This document shows, one piece after another, positions 48,877-58,748 of a stretch of DNA of 64,000 nt. How positions within the stretch are numbered: position 1 is the first letter of the stretch; the number at the start of each line of letters is the position of its first letter. Source of the DNA: Paenibacillus durus ATCC 35681 (GTDB taxonomy: Bacteria > Bacillota > Bacilli > Paenibacillales > Paenibacillaceae); assembly GCF_000993825.1 (NCBI RefSeq), contig NZ_CP011114.1, positions 5,146,001 to 5,210,000 of the forward strand. The letters run 5' to 3'. The translations under genes were made by a program, and so were the position numbers. The notes below the pieces were generated by a model. That model saw nothing but the letters and a program-made list of their open reading frames with translations, ran no database searches and had not been told where the DNA came from.

Positions 48877-50787
48877 TTGGCTCAAGCAGCGCATACCTTG
48901 AAGTCTCCGAAGCCTGCCGCGCACGGCGTCAAACGGCATACCGGGCTGATGGACTGGATTACGACCGTCGACCATAAAAAAATCGCCATTCTGTACCTGT
49001 GGGCGGGAGGATTGTTTTTTGGCATCGGCGGGATTGAAGCGCTCCTGATCCGGTGGCAGCTCATTAAGCCCATGAATGATTTTGTCGACGCCCAGACCTT
49101 CAACGAACTGATTACGATGCACGGCACTACGATGATCTTTCTCGGCGTTATGCCGATTATCTTCGCCCTGATGAACGCGGTCATTCCGCTGCAGATCGGC
49201 GCGCGCGACGTTGCGTTCCCTTTTCTGAACGCGCTTGGCTTCTGGACGTTCCTGTTCGGCGGCCTGCTGCTTAACCTTAGCTGGATGATGGGCGGCGCGC
49301 CCGACGCGGGCTGGACGTCTTACACGCCGTTGTCCGGTACCGCTTACAGCGGAACGCACGGTGTCGATTTTTACACAATCGGCCTGCAAATCGCCGGCCT
49401 GGGCACCCTGATCGGCGGCATTAACTTCTTGGCGACCATCATTACGATGCGCGCGCCGGGCATGTCGTTCATGCGGATGCCGATGTTCGCCTGGACGACG
49501 TTTATTACGTCCGCCATTATTCTGTTCGCTTTTCCCGCAATTACCGTCGGCCTTGTGCTGTTGACCTTCGACCGGATTCTCGGCGCGAATTTTTTTGTGC
49601 CCGGCGGGGGCGGAAGCCCTGTGCTCTGGCAGCATATCTTCTGGATCTTCGGCCATCCCGAGGTCTACATTCTCATTCTCCCGGCCTTCGGCATTATCTC
49701 CGAGGTCATACCGACCTTTGCGCGCAAGCGGCTGTTCGGCTACAGCTCCATGGTGTTCGCGACCATCCTGATCGCCTTCCTTGGCTTCATGGTCTGGGCG
49801 CATCATATGTTCACGACCGGTCTCGGCCCTGTTGCGAATGCGCTCTTCGCCGTATCGACGATGCTGATCGCGGTTCCGACGGGAATTAAAATCTTCAACT
49901 GGCTGTTTACGCTATGGGGTGGTTCGGTGCGTTTTGCCACGCCCAACCTGTTCGCCTCCGGATTCATTCCGACGTTCACCATGGGCGGCGTCACCGGCGT
50001 AATGCTGGCATCCGCGCCCGCCGATTTCCAGTTCCATGATACGTACTTCGTCGTGGCGCATTTTCATTATGTTATCGTCGGCGGCTTGGTAATGGGCCTA
50101 TTCGCAGGGCTGCACTACTGGTGGCCCAAGATGTTCGGGCGCATGTTAAGCGAGACTTTGGGAAAATGGACGTTCTGGACGTTCATCACCGGATTTCACC
50201 TGACCTTCTTCGTCCAGCATTTCCTGGGGCTGATGGGGATGCAGCGCCGGGTGTTCACCTATCTGCCGAACCAGCATTTCGATACGCTGAATCTGGTCAG
50301 TACGATCGGGGCCGGGCTGATGGGAATCGGTACGCTGGTTTTTTTAACCAATATCATAGTCACTTCAAAAAAGCCGCCGGACGCTGGAGACGATCCCTGG
50401 GAGGATGGCCGGACACTGGAATGGAGCATCCCGTCGCCGCCGCCGGAATACAATTTCAAGCAGACGCCGCTTGTGCGCGGGCTCGATGCTTTCTGGAAGG
50501 AAAAGACGGCGGGGAACAAGGGGATGGCCCCGGCCGAGCCAATAGGATCGATTCATATGCCTTCGGCGACGCCGCTGCCGTTCATCATGTCGGTAGGCAT
50601 CTTTATCGCCGGTCTCGGGTTCATGTTCAGCCGGGATCATTTCGGCAGCGCTCTGGTGAGCTTTTTGTTCAACAACTACATTGTGACCGGACTCGGTCTG
50701 CTCATTACTTTCGGAGCCATGCTGATGCGTTCGCTCTATGACGATCACGGCTGGCACATCGAGCCGGGAGAGCTGGAAGGAAGGTGA
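48877..50787 (+). CDS. ctaD: Cytochrome c oxidase subunit I
   Basis: 636 residues, start TTG 48877 with AAAGGGGGT upstream. Haem-copper oxidase core, about 14 membrane helices: haem a and CuB ligands in TMHGTTMIFLGVMP, the cross-linked His-Tyr segment WIFGHPEVYILILP, WAHHMFT with the two CuB histidines, and DTYFVVAHFHYV with both haem histidines. The K- and D-channel patterns fit A-type oxidases. It reduces oxygen and pumps protons. Spaced 48 bases from ctaC. Confidence 0.96.
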   Translation: MAQAAHTLKSPKPAAHGVKRHTGLMDWITTVDHKKIAILYLWAGGLFFGIGGIEALLIRWQLIKPMNDFVDAQTFNELITMHGTTMIFLGVMPIIFALMNAVIPLQIGARDVAFPFLNALGFWTFLFGGLLLNLSWMMGGAPDAGWTSYTPLSGTAYSGTHGVDFYTIGLQIAGLGTLIGGINFLATIITMRAPGMSFMRMPMFAWTTFITSAIILFAFPAITVGLVLLTFDRILGANFFVPGGGGSPVLWQHIFWIFGHPEVYILILPAFGIISEVIPTFARKRLFGYSSMVFATILIAFLGFMVWAHHMFTTGLGPVANALFAVSTMLIAVPTGIKIFNWLFTLWGGSVRFATPNLFASGFIPTFTMGGVTGVMLASAPADFQFHDTYFVVAHFHYVIVGGLVMGLFAGLHYWWPKMFGRMLSETLGKWTFWTFITGFHLTFFVQHFLGLMGMQRRVFTYLPNQHFDTLNLVSTIGAGLMGIGTLVFLTNIIVTSKKPPDAGDDPWEDGRTLEWSIPSPPPEYNFKQTPLVRGLDAFWKEKTAGNKGMAPAEPIGSIHMPSATPLPFIMSVGIFIAGLGFMFSRDHFGSALVSFLFNNYIVTGLGLLITFGAMLMRSLYDDHGWHIEPGELEGR

Positions 50788-50794
50788 ACCGGAA

Positions 50795-51421
50795 ATGACA
50801 ACGACGCATGCGGAACCCATGAACGGCGGCCTGCCCCATGAACCGGAGAAAGCGACCGCCGAAGGCCGAAACAAAGTGCTGGCCTTTTGGCTGTTTCTCG
50901 GCGGCGAGGCCGTGCTGTTCGGCACCTTGTTCGCCACCTTCCTGGCGCTGCGGAATCAGACGAATGAAGGTCCGGCAGCTAATGATCTTTTTCACCTGCC
51001 GCTTGTTGCGGCAGCGACCTTCCTTCTGCTCGTCAGCAGCCTGACCAGCGTCTTCGCCATTCAAGCGATGCACCGGAACCGTCCGGCGCTGCTTCGGAAT
51101 TGGCTGCTTGTTACCGTGGTGCTGGGACTTGGCTTTCTCGGACTGGAAATTTATGAATTCAGCCAGTATGTAGGGCTTGAAAAATTCGGCATGACCACAA
51201 GCGCGTTCAGTTCGGCGTTCTATACGCTGGTCGGCTTCCACGGCGCGCACGTCGCCTTCGGCATTTTGTGGATCTCATTGCTGATCGGACAGCTGGCCTA
51301 TAAAGGGCTGACCACAGTAACCGCGCCGAAGATTTATGTCTCCGCCATGTACTGGCATTTTATCGACGTGGTGTGGGTCTTCATCTTCACGGTTGTCTAT
51401 CTGCTCGGAAAGGTGGGCTAG
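50795..51421 (+). CDS. ctaE: Cytochrome c oxidase subunit III
   Basis: 208 residues from ATG 50795, with GGAAGGTGA upstream; an earlier in-frame ATG lies inside ctaD. Five membrane helices of the short bacterial form, with LAFWLFLGGEAVLFGTLFAT, LEIYEFSQYV and the conserved GFHGAHVAFG and YWHFIDVVWVFIF. Subunit III stabilises proton uptake to subunit I. Only 7 bases from the ctaD stop. Confidence 0.94.
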   Translation: MTTTHAEPMNGGLPHEPEKATAEGRNKVLAFWLFLGGEAVLFGTLFATFLALRNQTNEGPAANDLFHLPLVAAATFLLLVSSLTSVFAIQAMHRNRPALLRNWLLVTVVLGLGFLGLEIYEFSQYVGLEKFGMTTSAFSSAFYTLVGFHGAHVAFGILWISLLIGQLAYKGLTTVTAPKIYVSAMYWHFIDVVWVFIFTVVYLLGKVG

Positions 51422-51424
51422 GCT

Positions 51425-51748
51425 ATGGCTGCTGAACAGCATACCCGGGATCATGGCGTGAAGCGCCGCCACCGTCAGGAGGGCCCGCAGAAGCATATTT
51501 TGATATTCGTCCTTTCGGCTGTGCTGACGCTTATTGCTTTTGCGGCGGTGGCGGCCGGAGAAGTCAATGCGGTCTTTGCGGTCATTTTGCTGCTGGTCAT
51601 GGCCTTGATTCAGGTCTTTGTGCAGATGGGCTACTGGATGCATTTGAAGGATAAAGGGCACATGATGCCGATCATTTTCATTCTGGGCGGTTTCCTGATC
51701 GCCGGAACCTGTATCATCATGGCTTTGTACTGGGTCTGGTGGGAATGA
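51425..51748 (+). CDS. ctaF: Cytochrome c oxidase subunit IV
   Basis: 107 residues, three membrane helices after a basic N-terminus. The last has GYWMHLKDKGHMMPIIFILG, typical of prokaryotic COX4 (CtaF). The start is only 4 bases after the ctaE stop, indicating coupled translation. Last gene of the oxidase operon; a 1-kb non-coding gap follows before ctaG. Confidence 0.9.
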   Translation: MAAEQHTRDHGVKRRHRQEGPQKHILIFVLSAVLTLIAFAAVAAGEVNAVFAVILLLVMALIQVFVQMGYWMHLKDKGHMMPIIFILGGFLIAGTCIIMALYWVWWE

Positions 51749-52018
51749 AGGGGAGAGGCGGGCCGGGGCCAGCCTTTTTTTCGGAATGTAGCTCTGTCCG
51801 GGCTCTGCCGTCAAGGGGGTTAAACAAGCTTGCGAAGGCAGGGAGCCTCTGTTGTGGGATATCTTTCTTGAAACGGGTTCTAAGGGAAAGCCATTTCCTA
51901 ACCAGAGCTTAGAGGCTTTGCTGAATCCCAGGAGCCGGCAGGGGCCATAGTTCGCGAAAGCCTATGCGATGACACGATGACGCGATGACGCGATGCGCGA
52001 TAACGGTTGCCCGGTTCG

Positions 52019-52200
52019 GCTGAACTGGAAATTCTCCGTCTTAATTGAGGTGGATGGAGTGGAATGGTAGATTATAGCGGAAAACCTCCGGTATAATTCC
52101 TCTTTAACCGAAGTTTTGGCCGTTTTCGCTTGAATGAGAGGGAGGAATTCCCGTTTAATAGCGGAAATCGTTCGAAAAGGCGAAATAAGCAGGAGGTTTT
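52019..52200. repeat. Dispersed intergenic repeat, copy 2
   Basis: It shares AACTGGAAATTCTCC, CGTCTTAATT, GGAGGAATTCCCG and AAATAAGC blocks with 290-480. Rich in short inverted repeats. 51749-52018 holds no gene. Confidence 0.5.
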
Positions 52201-52234
52201 CCCTGATATTCGAAAGTAGCTTCAGGAATGAGGT

Positions 52235-52680
52235 TCCGCAGCGGCGGTAGAGGCAGGCGGGTATGCTGCGCATAGGGGCGGCGGCAGAGGTGGCGGGAGT
52301 GCAGCGAATAAGAGGGAGCGGAGGTAGAGGCAGGCAGGTAAGCAGTTAATGAGGGAACGGGTATGCGTATACGGTGAGCTGCGGTAGAGGCAAGCTGATG
52401 TGGTGCGCGAACGGCGAGTTGTGGCAGAGGCGGCGATTATGAAGCGAATAAGAAGGAGCGTCGAGGTAAGTGGATATGCTCCGCATTCGGCGAGTTGTGG
52501 CAGAGGCGGCGATTATGAAGCGAATAAGAAGGAGCGTCGAGGTAAGTGGATATGCTGTGCATACGGGGGCGTCGTGGCAGAGGTAGCATGCAGTCAATTG
52601 TGGAGCGGGTATGCTGCGTATTCAGCGAGTGGCGGCAGATGAAGCGGGTATGCTGCGTATACGGGAAGCGCCCGCTAAGC
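52235..52680. repeat. Decayed tandem repeats with a clean 76-bp duplication
   Basis: 52412-52487 and 52488-52563 are nearly identical 76-bp units (starting CGGCGAGTTGTGGCAGAGG). Around them the same words (GGTATGCTGCG, GGCGGCAGAGG, GAAGCGAATAAGA) recur in diverged form. No coding function is apparent. Confidence 0.7.
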
Positions 52681-52760
52681 CATGTACTGGCTTCGGGTAT
52701 CTGCCGGCGCCGGAACAGGCGATTCATTGACGTACATCCTAACGCGGGGAGGCTTGGACG

Positions 52761-53669
52761 ATGCTCGGACTGAACGTGTTCAGCTTTGCCGATGTATGGA
52801 GCCCGCTGTTTCTGGCGGGGATGCTGGTGGCGGTCTCCGGTTATTTTGTGCTGGTTGGCCCAATGGCTGGACTGTTCGGGATGGCATCACCCGCACCCCT
52901 ACGGAGGAGGATTTTCTTCGTCACCGGAATGGCGATGCTCTATCTGGCCCAGGGCGGGCCGGTCAGTCTGCTGGGGCATCTGATGTTTTCTTTTCATATG
53001 CTCAGCATGGCGCTGTCCTATTACGTTGCCGTCCCGCTCATCATGCTCGGGATTCCGGCCGAGGTGTGGCGGGCCGCGCTGCGAGTCAATCCCTTCCGGC
53101 GTCTGTCCTTTCTGGCCCACCCGGTCACAGCGGCGCTATTGTTTAACGGCTTGTTCTCCCTGTACCATATCCCTGCGGTCCATGATTATGTGATGCTGCA
53201 TTTTGCCGTTCACCGGCTGTATTACTTGATTTTGTTTGTCGCTTCGGCGCTGATGTGGTGGACGCTGATCCATCCGCTACCGGAAGAGGACCGCTGGAAC
53301 GGGCTGGTCAAGGTGGGATTTATCTTCCTTAATATGGTGCTGCTGACGCCCGCGTGCGGGCTGATTATTTTTGCCGATAAGCCGCTTTATGCGACGTACA
53401 GCGACCCGAGCGCCTGGGCCAGAGCAATGGGCTACTGCGTTTCGGGCGAAAGCGCGGAGCTGCTGCGTTCTTTTGGCGGACCGGCTTTTTTTGAAGTGAT
53501 GAATCCAAGAGTGGACCAGCAGGTCGGCGGCATTGGGATGAAGTTCATTCAGGAGGTTATTTTTGCCTCCATGCTTGCTTCTGTGTTCTATCACTGGTAT
53601 AAAAAAGAGAACGGGCAGGACGGCGACGAGGAGCTTCCGGAGTCTTCCGGGGTGAAAGCGGCGAACTGA
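52761..53669 (+). CDS. ctaG: Cytochrome c oxidase assembly factor CtaG
   Basis: 302 residues, about seven membrane helices, start ATG 52761 with GGGGAGG upstream. It is the caa3_CtaG family of Bacillales, needed for assembly of caa3 oxidase and unrelated to Cox11. Motifs: HLMFSFHMLSMALSYYVAVP with two likely metal-binding His, FNGLFSLYHIPAVHDYVM, and DQQVGGIGMKFIQE. It is separated from ctaF by a 1-kb repeat-filled gap, whereas in Bacillus it follows ctaF directly. Confidence 0.93.
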   Translation: MLGLNVFSFADVWSPLFLAGMLVAVSGYFVLVGPMAGLFGMASPAPLRRRIFFVTGMAMLYLAQGGPVSLLGHLMFSFHMLSMALSYYVAVPLIMLGIPAEVWRAALRVNPFRRLSFLAHPVTAALLFNGLFSLYHIPAVHDYVMLHFAVHRLYYLILFVASALMWWTLIHPLPEEDRWNGLVKVGFIFLNMVLLTPACGLIIFADKPLYATYSDPSAWARAMGYCVSGESAELLRSFGGPAFFEVMNPRVDQQVGGIGMKFIQEVIFASMLASVFYHWYKKENGQDGDEELPESSGVKAAN

Positions 53670-53705
53670 CCTGTGCATCTGCCGGTGAGGTCTAGGAGGA
53701 CGAAC

Positions 53706-54170
53706 ATGGACATATTCACAGTGTTTCCAACGATCAGCACATCGTTCATCGTCATCAGCGCGGTGCTTGTGGCTATCGGTTGGGGACTCATCATTAAAGG
53801 CAAACGCGAGGCGCATAAGAAGACGATGATTGCCGCCGCGATTTTTGCGGTACTGTTCTTTGTTGTGTATGCGTCGAGAACGGTATTTGTCGGCAATACG
53901 TCATGGGGCGGGCCGGAGAGCCTGTCGGGGCTGTATCATGTGTTTCTCATTTTTCATATCGTGCTTGCATCCGTAGCCGCCGTATTCGGCATTACGACGC
54001 TGACGCTGGGCTTCAAGGAGAAATACGCCAAGCACCGCAGGTGGGGAAGAGTCACCTCTGTGATCTGGTTCATCACGGCCATAACGGGCGTGGCGGTATA
54101 TGTGCTGCTATATTTGATGTATCCAGGCGGGCATACGAAGCCGGTGTGGGAAGTGATTATGGGCGCGTAA
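53706..54170 (+). CDS. DUF420 membrane protein (YozB/CtaM-like)
   Basis: 154 residues from ATG 53706 (AGGAGG upstream). Four membrane helices; conserved DUF420 residues include SFIVISAVLVAIGWGLI, HVFLIFHIVLASVAAVFG with spaced histidines and KHRRWGRVTSVIWF. Members are linked with haem-copper oxidase assembly (CtaM in staphylococci). 36 bases after ctaG, so probably one unit. Confidence 0.88.
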   Translation: MDIFTVFPTISTSFIVISAVLVAIGWGLIIKGKREAHKKTMIAAAIFAVLFFVVYASRTVFVGNTSWGGPESLSGLYHVFLIFHIVLASVAAVFGITTLTLGFKEKYAKHRRWGRVTSVIWFITAITGVAVYVLLYLMYPGGHTKPVWEVIMGA

Positions 54171-54202
54171 AGCGTCCGCGAGGAAAGCTGTCCAAGAAGA
54201 AG

Positions 54203-54247
54203 AGGGTGTCTTAGAAGCCATGTAAAAGGCAGCTAAGGCACCCTTTT
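54203..54247. terminator. Terminator between DUF420 gene and MCP gene
   Basis: AGGGTGTCTTAG and CTAAGGCACCCT form the stem; TTTTG follows. It can serve both convergent units. Confidence 0.7.
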
Positions 54248-54257
54248 GATTGGTGGC

Positions 54258-55955
54258 CTATACCTTGAATTTATTGACCATTCCAATGAGCTCTTCGGAC
54301 ATCTTGGCGAGCGCCGAGGCGGAGCTTGTGATTTCCTCCATCGTGGCGAGCTGCTCCTGGCTGGCGGCGGAGACGCTTTCTGTGCCTGCGGCAGTGTTGT
54401 CGGCCACAGCTGAGATATGCTCGAAGGTGGAGACCAACTGCTGCGTGCTCTTCGAAATATCCTGTGAGATGTCTGTTACTTTAGCCATCTGCACCGCAAC
54501 ACCCTGGATGGACGAATAGATCGTGTCAAAAGAATTGCCCGCCGCGAGCACCGCATCCATGCCGGAACTTACAACTTGGGTGCCGAGCGCCACTTTCTGC
54601 ATGGTGGTCATGGTGTGTTCTTGAATGCTATCAACGAGACCGGCAATATTCTGCGCAGAAGCGGCGGATTGCTCCGCAAGCTTGCGGACTTCCGCCGCAA
54701 CCACGGCGAAGCCTCGGCCTGCATCCCCGGCCCGGGCCGCTTCAATCGCGGCATTCAGGGCAAGCAGATTTGTTTTGCCCGCAATTTCAGAGATCACGTT
54801 AACCAACTGGTTGATGTTCTGAGAACGCTCACCCAGAACCGTGACCTCACGAGAGATGTCGTTCACCGTTTCTTCGATGTTGCGCATGGTTTCAATGGCA
54901 GTGCGGATGTTCAGGCTTCCCTCCTGGGCGAGCTGCGAAGAGCTATCCGCCTCTTTAGACACTGCTTTGGCTTCGGTGGACAGCATCTCGGCTTCTTCCG
55001 ACATATGATGAATGGCCTTGAGTCCGTCCCTGACCGTGCTAAGCTGTCGTTCAGCTCCGGTCGTAACTTCTCCCGTAATCTCCACGACTTGCTCTGTCGC
55101 CTTGGTAGTCTGTTCGGCCCCGGCCGTTAGTTCCTGGGAGGCTGCCGCTACCTGTTCGGCATTAATGCCGACTTCCTGAATGAGCCGGCGCAGATGGTCG
55201 ACCATGATATTGAAGGAAGCCGCCAATGTGCCGATTTCATCCTTTCTGGAAATCTCGAACTGCTGCATCGTAAGATCGCCGCCGGAGATAACCTTCGCGG
55301 CGTTAGAAAGCAATAGCACCGGTCTCGAAATCGACCGGCTGATCCAGAGGGCTACAGTTACCCCGATGATGATAGCCAGCACGGAAATCGCCAGCGAAAG
55401 CTTCTGGGTAGCCGCAGTCTGTGTTTCTGCGTTGGCAATTCCCTCCTTCAGCAGGCTCTCTTGAATAGCCGTCAATTTCTGGGCTGCTTCATAGAATTTC
55501 TTGGAGATGGGCTCAATATTTGTTGAGCCGATTGCCATATAATCGGCTGTCTTGTTCTGCGCTTTCAGATCAAGCATTTGCTCGGCGTAGTTGGTGTACT
55601 GAATCTGCAGCAGGTTTAGACCTTGCAGCAGCAGCCACTCATCGGAATCATTAATAATGGCCTCAAGCTGATGGCTAAGCTTCTTGTATCGGGCAATTGC
55701 GGCCGTATATTGTTCCAGAGAGGCCTCGTCCGCGTACAACAAGTAGGAGTTCGTTGCTATTTTCTCATCATTGATCGCAATGCTCAGGTCTTTAATCAGG
55801 CTGACGGCAGTGGAACGCTCGTCTATTAATTGCTTGTAGGTGCTCTCGATGCTGTTCATCTGGAAAAAGTTGATCGTTCCTACGACCACCAGAAAAATGA
55901 GTATCAGGGAAAAGCTGCCCAGCAGCTTTGATTTGATAGAATGCAGGATTGTCAT
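54258..55955 (-). CDS. Methyl-accepting chemotaxis protein
   Basis: 565 residues. Helix at 12-32, extracellular helical-bundle (4HB_MCP-like) domain 33-188, second membrane helix 189-211, HAMP (212-265, [18 protein letters not shown]), then the signalling hairpin with the invariant tip [24 protein letters not shown]. The first gene of this minus-strand unit, a solute-binding lipoprotein, ends only 12 bases before its start. The pairing suggests that the lipoprotein delivers its ligand to this receptor. Confidence 0.93.
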   Translation of the reverse strand: MTILHSIKSKLLGSFSLILIFLVVVGTINFFQMNSIESTYKQLIDERSTAVSLIKDLSIAINDEKIATNSYLLYADEASLEQYTAAIARYKKLSHQLEAIINDSDEWLLLQGLNLLQIQYTNYAEQMLDLKAQNKTADYMAIGSTNIEPISKKFYEAAQKLTAIQESLLKEGIANAETQTAATQKLSLAISVLAIIIGVTVALWISRSISRPVLLLSNAAKVISGGDLTMQQFEISRKDEIGTLAASFNIMVDHLRRLIQEVGINAEQVAAASQELTAGAEQTTKATEQVVEITGEVTTGAERQLSTVRDGLKAIHHMSEEAEMLSTEAKAVSKEADSSSQLAQEGSLNIRTAIETMRNIEETVNDISREVTVLGERSQNINQLVNVISEIAGKTNLLALNAAIEAARAGDAGRGFAVVAAEVRKLAEQSAASAQNIAGLVDSIQEHTMTTMQKVALGTQVVSSGMDAVLAAGNSFDTIYSSIQGVAVQMAKVTDISQDISKSTQQLVSTFEHISAVADNTAAGTESVSAASQEQLATMEEITSSASALAKMSEELIGMVNKFKV

Positions 55956-55967
55956 CGCGCCACCTCT

Positions 55968-57260
55968 TTAGGAATTCATTTCTGCAAGCGTTGCCGTTGC
56001 CTCTTTGCGGAACTGCTGCGAGGCTGCCTCCGGCGTCTTCAGTCCATCGTTGACTTGTTTGCCGAGGCGCAGCAGCAGGTTGTTTACCTTGCTGGCTCCG
56101 CGCGGAGGCGGAGGATCAATCGGCTTGTTGTGGCTCGCGACATACTCGATATAATCGTATTGCTCTTTACCGCTGTCGTTCGCTTGCTCCGATAACAGCT
56201 TCCGAATCTTACCGGCAATCGGCACCCCGCGCTCACCTTGCAGAATTTCATTTGCCGCCGTGTCATTGGTGAAGAAATTGATGAACTCGGCAGCGGCTTC
56301 CTTATGCTTGCTGTAGGACGAAGTGGAGAAGAATTGCGACGGTTTCAGATAATTTCCTTCCTCTCCGCCTTGCAGCAGCGGCAATGGCATCATGCGAATC
56401 GTTCTTCCCTTAAGCTGGCTATATAGAATGACCCGGTTGCTCGTAATTGGGCTGAAAGCGGAATCGCCTTTAACGATCAGCGAATCCTTCTCTTCCTTGC
56501 TTCCGGAGAACGCCATAATACCTTCGTTTACGAGTGTCTTTTGCAGTGTGAAAAAATCAGTCAGATCCTGGTCGTTCTCATATCCCAGCGCTTTGCCGTC
56601 GGTGCTGAACAGCGTCGCTCCTTTTTGCCGGATGTAATAGCTGAAGTCCAGCGTCTCCGCATCTAGCGGATAGAAATCTTCGCCAAGCTCGGCTTTGAGC
56701 TGTTTGCCTGTCTCAATCAATTGATCATAGGTGATTTCCGGCCCGGGTCCTTTGATGCCCGTCTGCTGGAATACCTTGGGATCATAAATCAATGCCGGTG
56801 CGTTAACGCCGAGTGAAATACCGTACAACGCATTGTTGATTTTGCCTGGATCGACGTACACGCTGTCCACATCGCTCAAATTGATCGTGCCCTTTTCCAC
56901 AAAAGCATCCAGTGGTTCAAGCAGCTTGCGTATGGAATAATCGGCAATCATACTGTAATCCATCTGAAGCACGTCAGGAAAATCCTGATCTGCTGCTTTC
57001 ATGGCCAATTGATCCCAATACCCCGATAACGGTACGGTGGAGCCTTCGATTTTAATTTCGGGATGCTGCTCTTCGAACAGCTTGATGACCGCTTCCGTTC
57101 TTTTCTGCCGATCTTCCGACCCCCACCAGAAGACTTTCAGTGTGATGTTGGTATCCTCCGTCTTGTGTTCTTCAACGGCTTTGTTGGAACATCCTGCGAC
57201 AATTAAAGCCAAGCTAGCCAAAATCATTATGAAGATGCGTGTCCTTGCATATCCCTTCAC
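55968..57260 (-). CDS. Extracellular solute-binding lipoprotein
   Basis: 430 residues from GTG 57260, with GGGGGG nearby upstream; a longer frame from 57371 lacks a signal at its N-terminus. The signal ends in the lipobox LIVAGC. The mature part is a family 1 (sugar-type) binding protein: TLKVFWWGSEDRQKRTEAVI, GYWDQLAMKAADQDFPDVLQ, GISLGVNAPALIYDPKVFQ. There are no permease or ATPase genes; an MCP gene follows at once. It may work as a chemotaxis sensor or borrow a permease. Confidence 0.88.
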   Translation of the reverse strand: MKGYARTRIFIMILASLALIVAGCSNKAVEEHKTEDTNITLKVFWWGSEDRQKRTEAVIKLFEEQHPEIKIEGSTVPLSGYWDQLAMKAADQDFPDVLQMDYSMIADYSIRKLLEPLDAFVEKGTINLSDVDSVYVDPGKINNALYGISLGVNAPALIYDPKVFQQTGIKGPGPEITYDQLIETGKQLKAELGEDFYPLDAETLDFSYYIRQKGATLFSTDGKALGYENDQDLTDFFTLQKTLVNEGIMAFSGSKEEKDSLIVKGDSAFSPITSNRVILYSQLKGRTIRMMPLPLLQGGEEGNYLKPSQFFSTSSYSKHKEAAAEFINFFTNDTAANEILQGERGVPIAGKIRKLLSEQANDSGKEQYDYIEYVASHNKPIDPPPPRGASKVNNLLLRLGKQVNDGLKTPEAASQQFRKEATATLAEMNS

Positions 57261-57474
57261 CCGTTTACCCCCCAAAAAGATAAATGATAAGCTCTTATAT
57301 ATATCGGTATGGGCCAGGCAAATTTTATCAAGCATAATTGGAAAATTATGGTGGAGAATATCATAACGCACATGGCGGCGCCCACTGCGGAGGTAAGTGA
57401 GAGAGGTTCAGTGTTCAGGTAGATTTTACCCGAAGGCTTCTTTTTTGTGGGCAGTATTTTTTGCCTATATCTCC

Positions 57475-57525
57475 TTGACGTTGGAAAAATAAGGACATAT
57501 ACTGTGTATATAGATATATACAGTA
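57475..57525 (+). promoter_or_regulatory. Promoter and palindromic operator of the GntR-ABC operon
   Basis: -35 TTGACG (57475-57480) and -10 TATACT (57498-57503) are 17 bp apart. A 26-bp near-perfect palindrome covers 57500-57525 (arms TACTGTGTATAT and ATATATACAGTA), overlapping the start site. It is the natural target for the YtrA-type regulator encoded two genes on. Confidence 0.8.
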
Positions 57526-57563
57526 AGCACACATAATCACACGTTAAAGCGAGGTTAACCTTC

Positions 57564-58292
57564 ATGCAGACATTGAAAGATTCGTTGTTCATGATCCGGG
57601 GGGATTTGCGGGGCGACAAAATAAGGATTGTGATTACTACACTGTTCTCCATCGTCTTTATGACTTATCTGGCAGGACTGATGGGATTACTCGTCAATGA
57701 ATCGGCGGACACCCATCAGCGAAGCGTTTTGCCAGACTATTTGCTGCTGGCTGTAGTTCCGTTCCTCGGAGTTGTGTATTCCCGCCGTGCGATGAAGTAT
57801 TGGAGCTCGGATTCCTACACGAAAATGCTGGCGTATCTGCGAAGCCTGCCCATCCCGCTGAAAGCCGTCCTATGCAAAAGAAAGCTGCAATCAGTCATAT
57901 GCTTCGCGCTGAACGGCGCATTGTTCTTTGGACTGGTCTACGCGCTCGCCGGCCATCTCAGAGCTTCCATCTCACCGCTCGGCTATGTCGTGTTTTCCTT
58001 GACCTGGATCGGCTATGGATTGGCAATAACGGGTTTGTACATTTTTATCGAGTTTCTATATAGCGGCAAAGCTTATTTCTGGCTCCTTCTGCTGATCATG
58101 CTGATTTCTTTTGGAGTAGCTATGCTGGTGAAATTCTCCGGAGGCAATCTGCTGTTCTACAGCCTCGCCTACTCGAAGGAGTGGGGGCTGCTGTCTCCCC
58201 TGATGTGGGGAACGCTGATTGCGGGCACGGTATCCGTGCAACTGTTCTCCAGGTGGACGATTCTCAGGCTGAAGAGCCGGGACCTTGTATGA
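57564..58292 (+). CDS. Membrane protein, ABC-2-like permease subunit
   Basis: 242 residues, six membrane helices (IVITTLFSIVFMTYLAGLMG, LLAVVPFLGVVYSR, FALNGALFFGLVYALAG and others), no signature beyond the ABC-2 look. The start has GCGAGG a few bases upstream. As first gene of a unit with a GntR regulator and two ABC ATPases, it is probably a permease for the ATPase at 58749. YtrC/D-like genes hold this place in Bacillus. Confidence 0.65.
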   Translation: MQTLKDSLFMIRGDLRGDKIRIVITTLFSIVFMTYLAGLMGLLVNESADTHQRSVLPDYLLLAVVPFLGVVYSRRAMKYWSSDSYTKMLAYLRSLPIPLKAVLCKRKLQSVICFALNGALFFGLVYALAGHLRASISPLGYVVFSLTWIGYGLAITGLYIFIEFLYSGKAYFWLLLLIMLISFGVAMLVKFSGGNLLFYSLAYSKEWGLLSPLMWGTLIAGTVSVQLFSRWTILRLKSRDLV

Positions 58293-58337
58293 TGACGGGG
58301 GACGAATCGGCTAGCGGGCGGGAAGGCGGTGTAAGCA

Positions 58338-58745
58338 GTGTGGATTCCTATACAAATTGATGAAAAAAGCGCGGAGCCGCTGTATCACCAAATCGAGACG
58401 CAGCTTCGGTCGCTGATTATCAGTGGCAATCTCGCGGAAGGGACGCTGCTGCCCTCGATCCGGGAATTTGCGGGGGATTTAAAATGCAGCGTGATCACGG
58501 TTCGCCGGGTGTATCAGGATCTGGAGGGTGAAGGGCTGCTACGGACGAAGCAGGGAACGGGAACCTTTGTCTCCCATGTCGGAGACGGAGCGAGAGCGGA
58601 ATACCGGAGGGAAACGGTCCGCAAGGCGCTGGAGGCGGCGGTCGATACCGGGCGCTCGGTGCAGTTCGGCGAAGAGGAGTTGAATGAGCTTTTTCAGGAA
58701 ATCGTAAAGCGCAAATACGGGGAAGAGGACGAAAAGGGGGAGTGA
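58338..58745 (+). CDS. GntR-family regulator, YtrA type
   Basis: 135 residues, start GTG 58338 (GGAAGGCGGTG upstream). Winged helix IDEKSAEPLYHQIETQLRSL and LPSIREFAGDLKCSVITVRR, TKQGTGTFV, then only a short helical tail, which is the YtrA subfamily. These repress an ABC transporter operon and are often induced by cell-wall antibiotics. Likely binds the 26-bp palindrome at 57500. The next gene starts 3 bases after its stop. Confidence 0.9.
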   Translation: MWIPIQIDEKSAEPLYHQIETQLRSLIISGNLAEGTLLPSIREFAGDLKCSVITVRRVYQDLEGEGLLRTKQGTGTFVSHVGDGARAEYRRETVRKALEAAVDTGRSVQFGEEELNELFQEIVKRKYGEEDEKGE

Positions 58746-58748
58746 GGC

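Noticed and set aside
49000..50740. Long antisense and alternative-frame ORFs in ctaD and ctaE
   Set aside because: Shadows of the oxidase genes.
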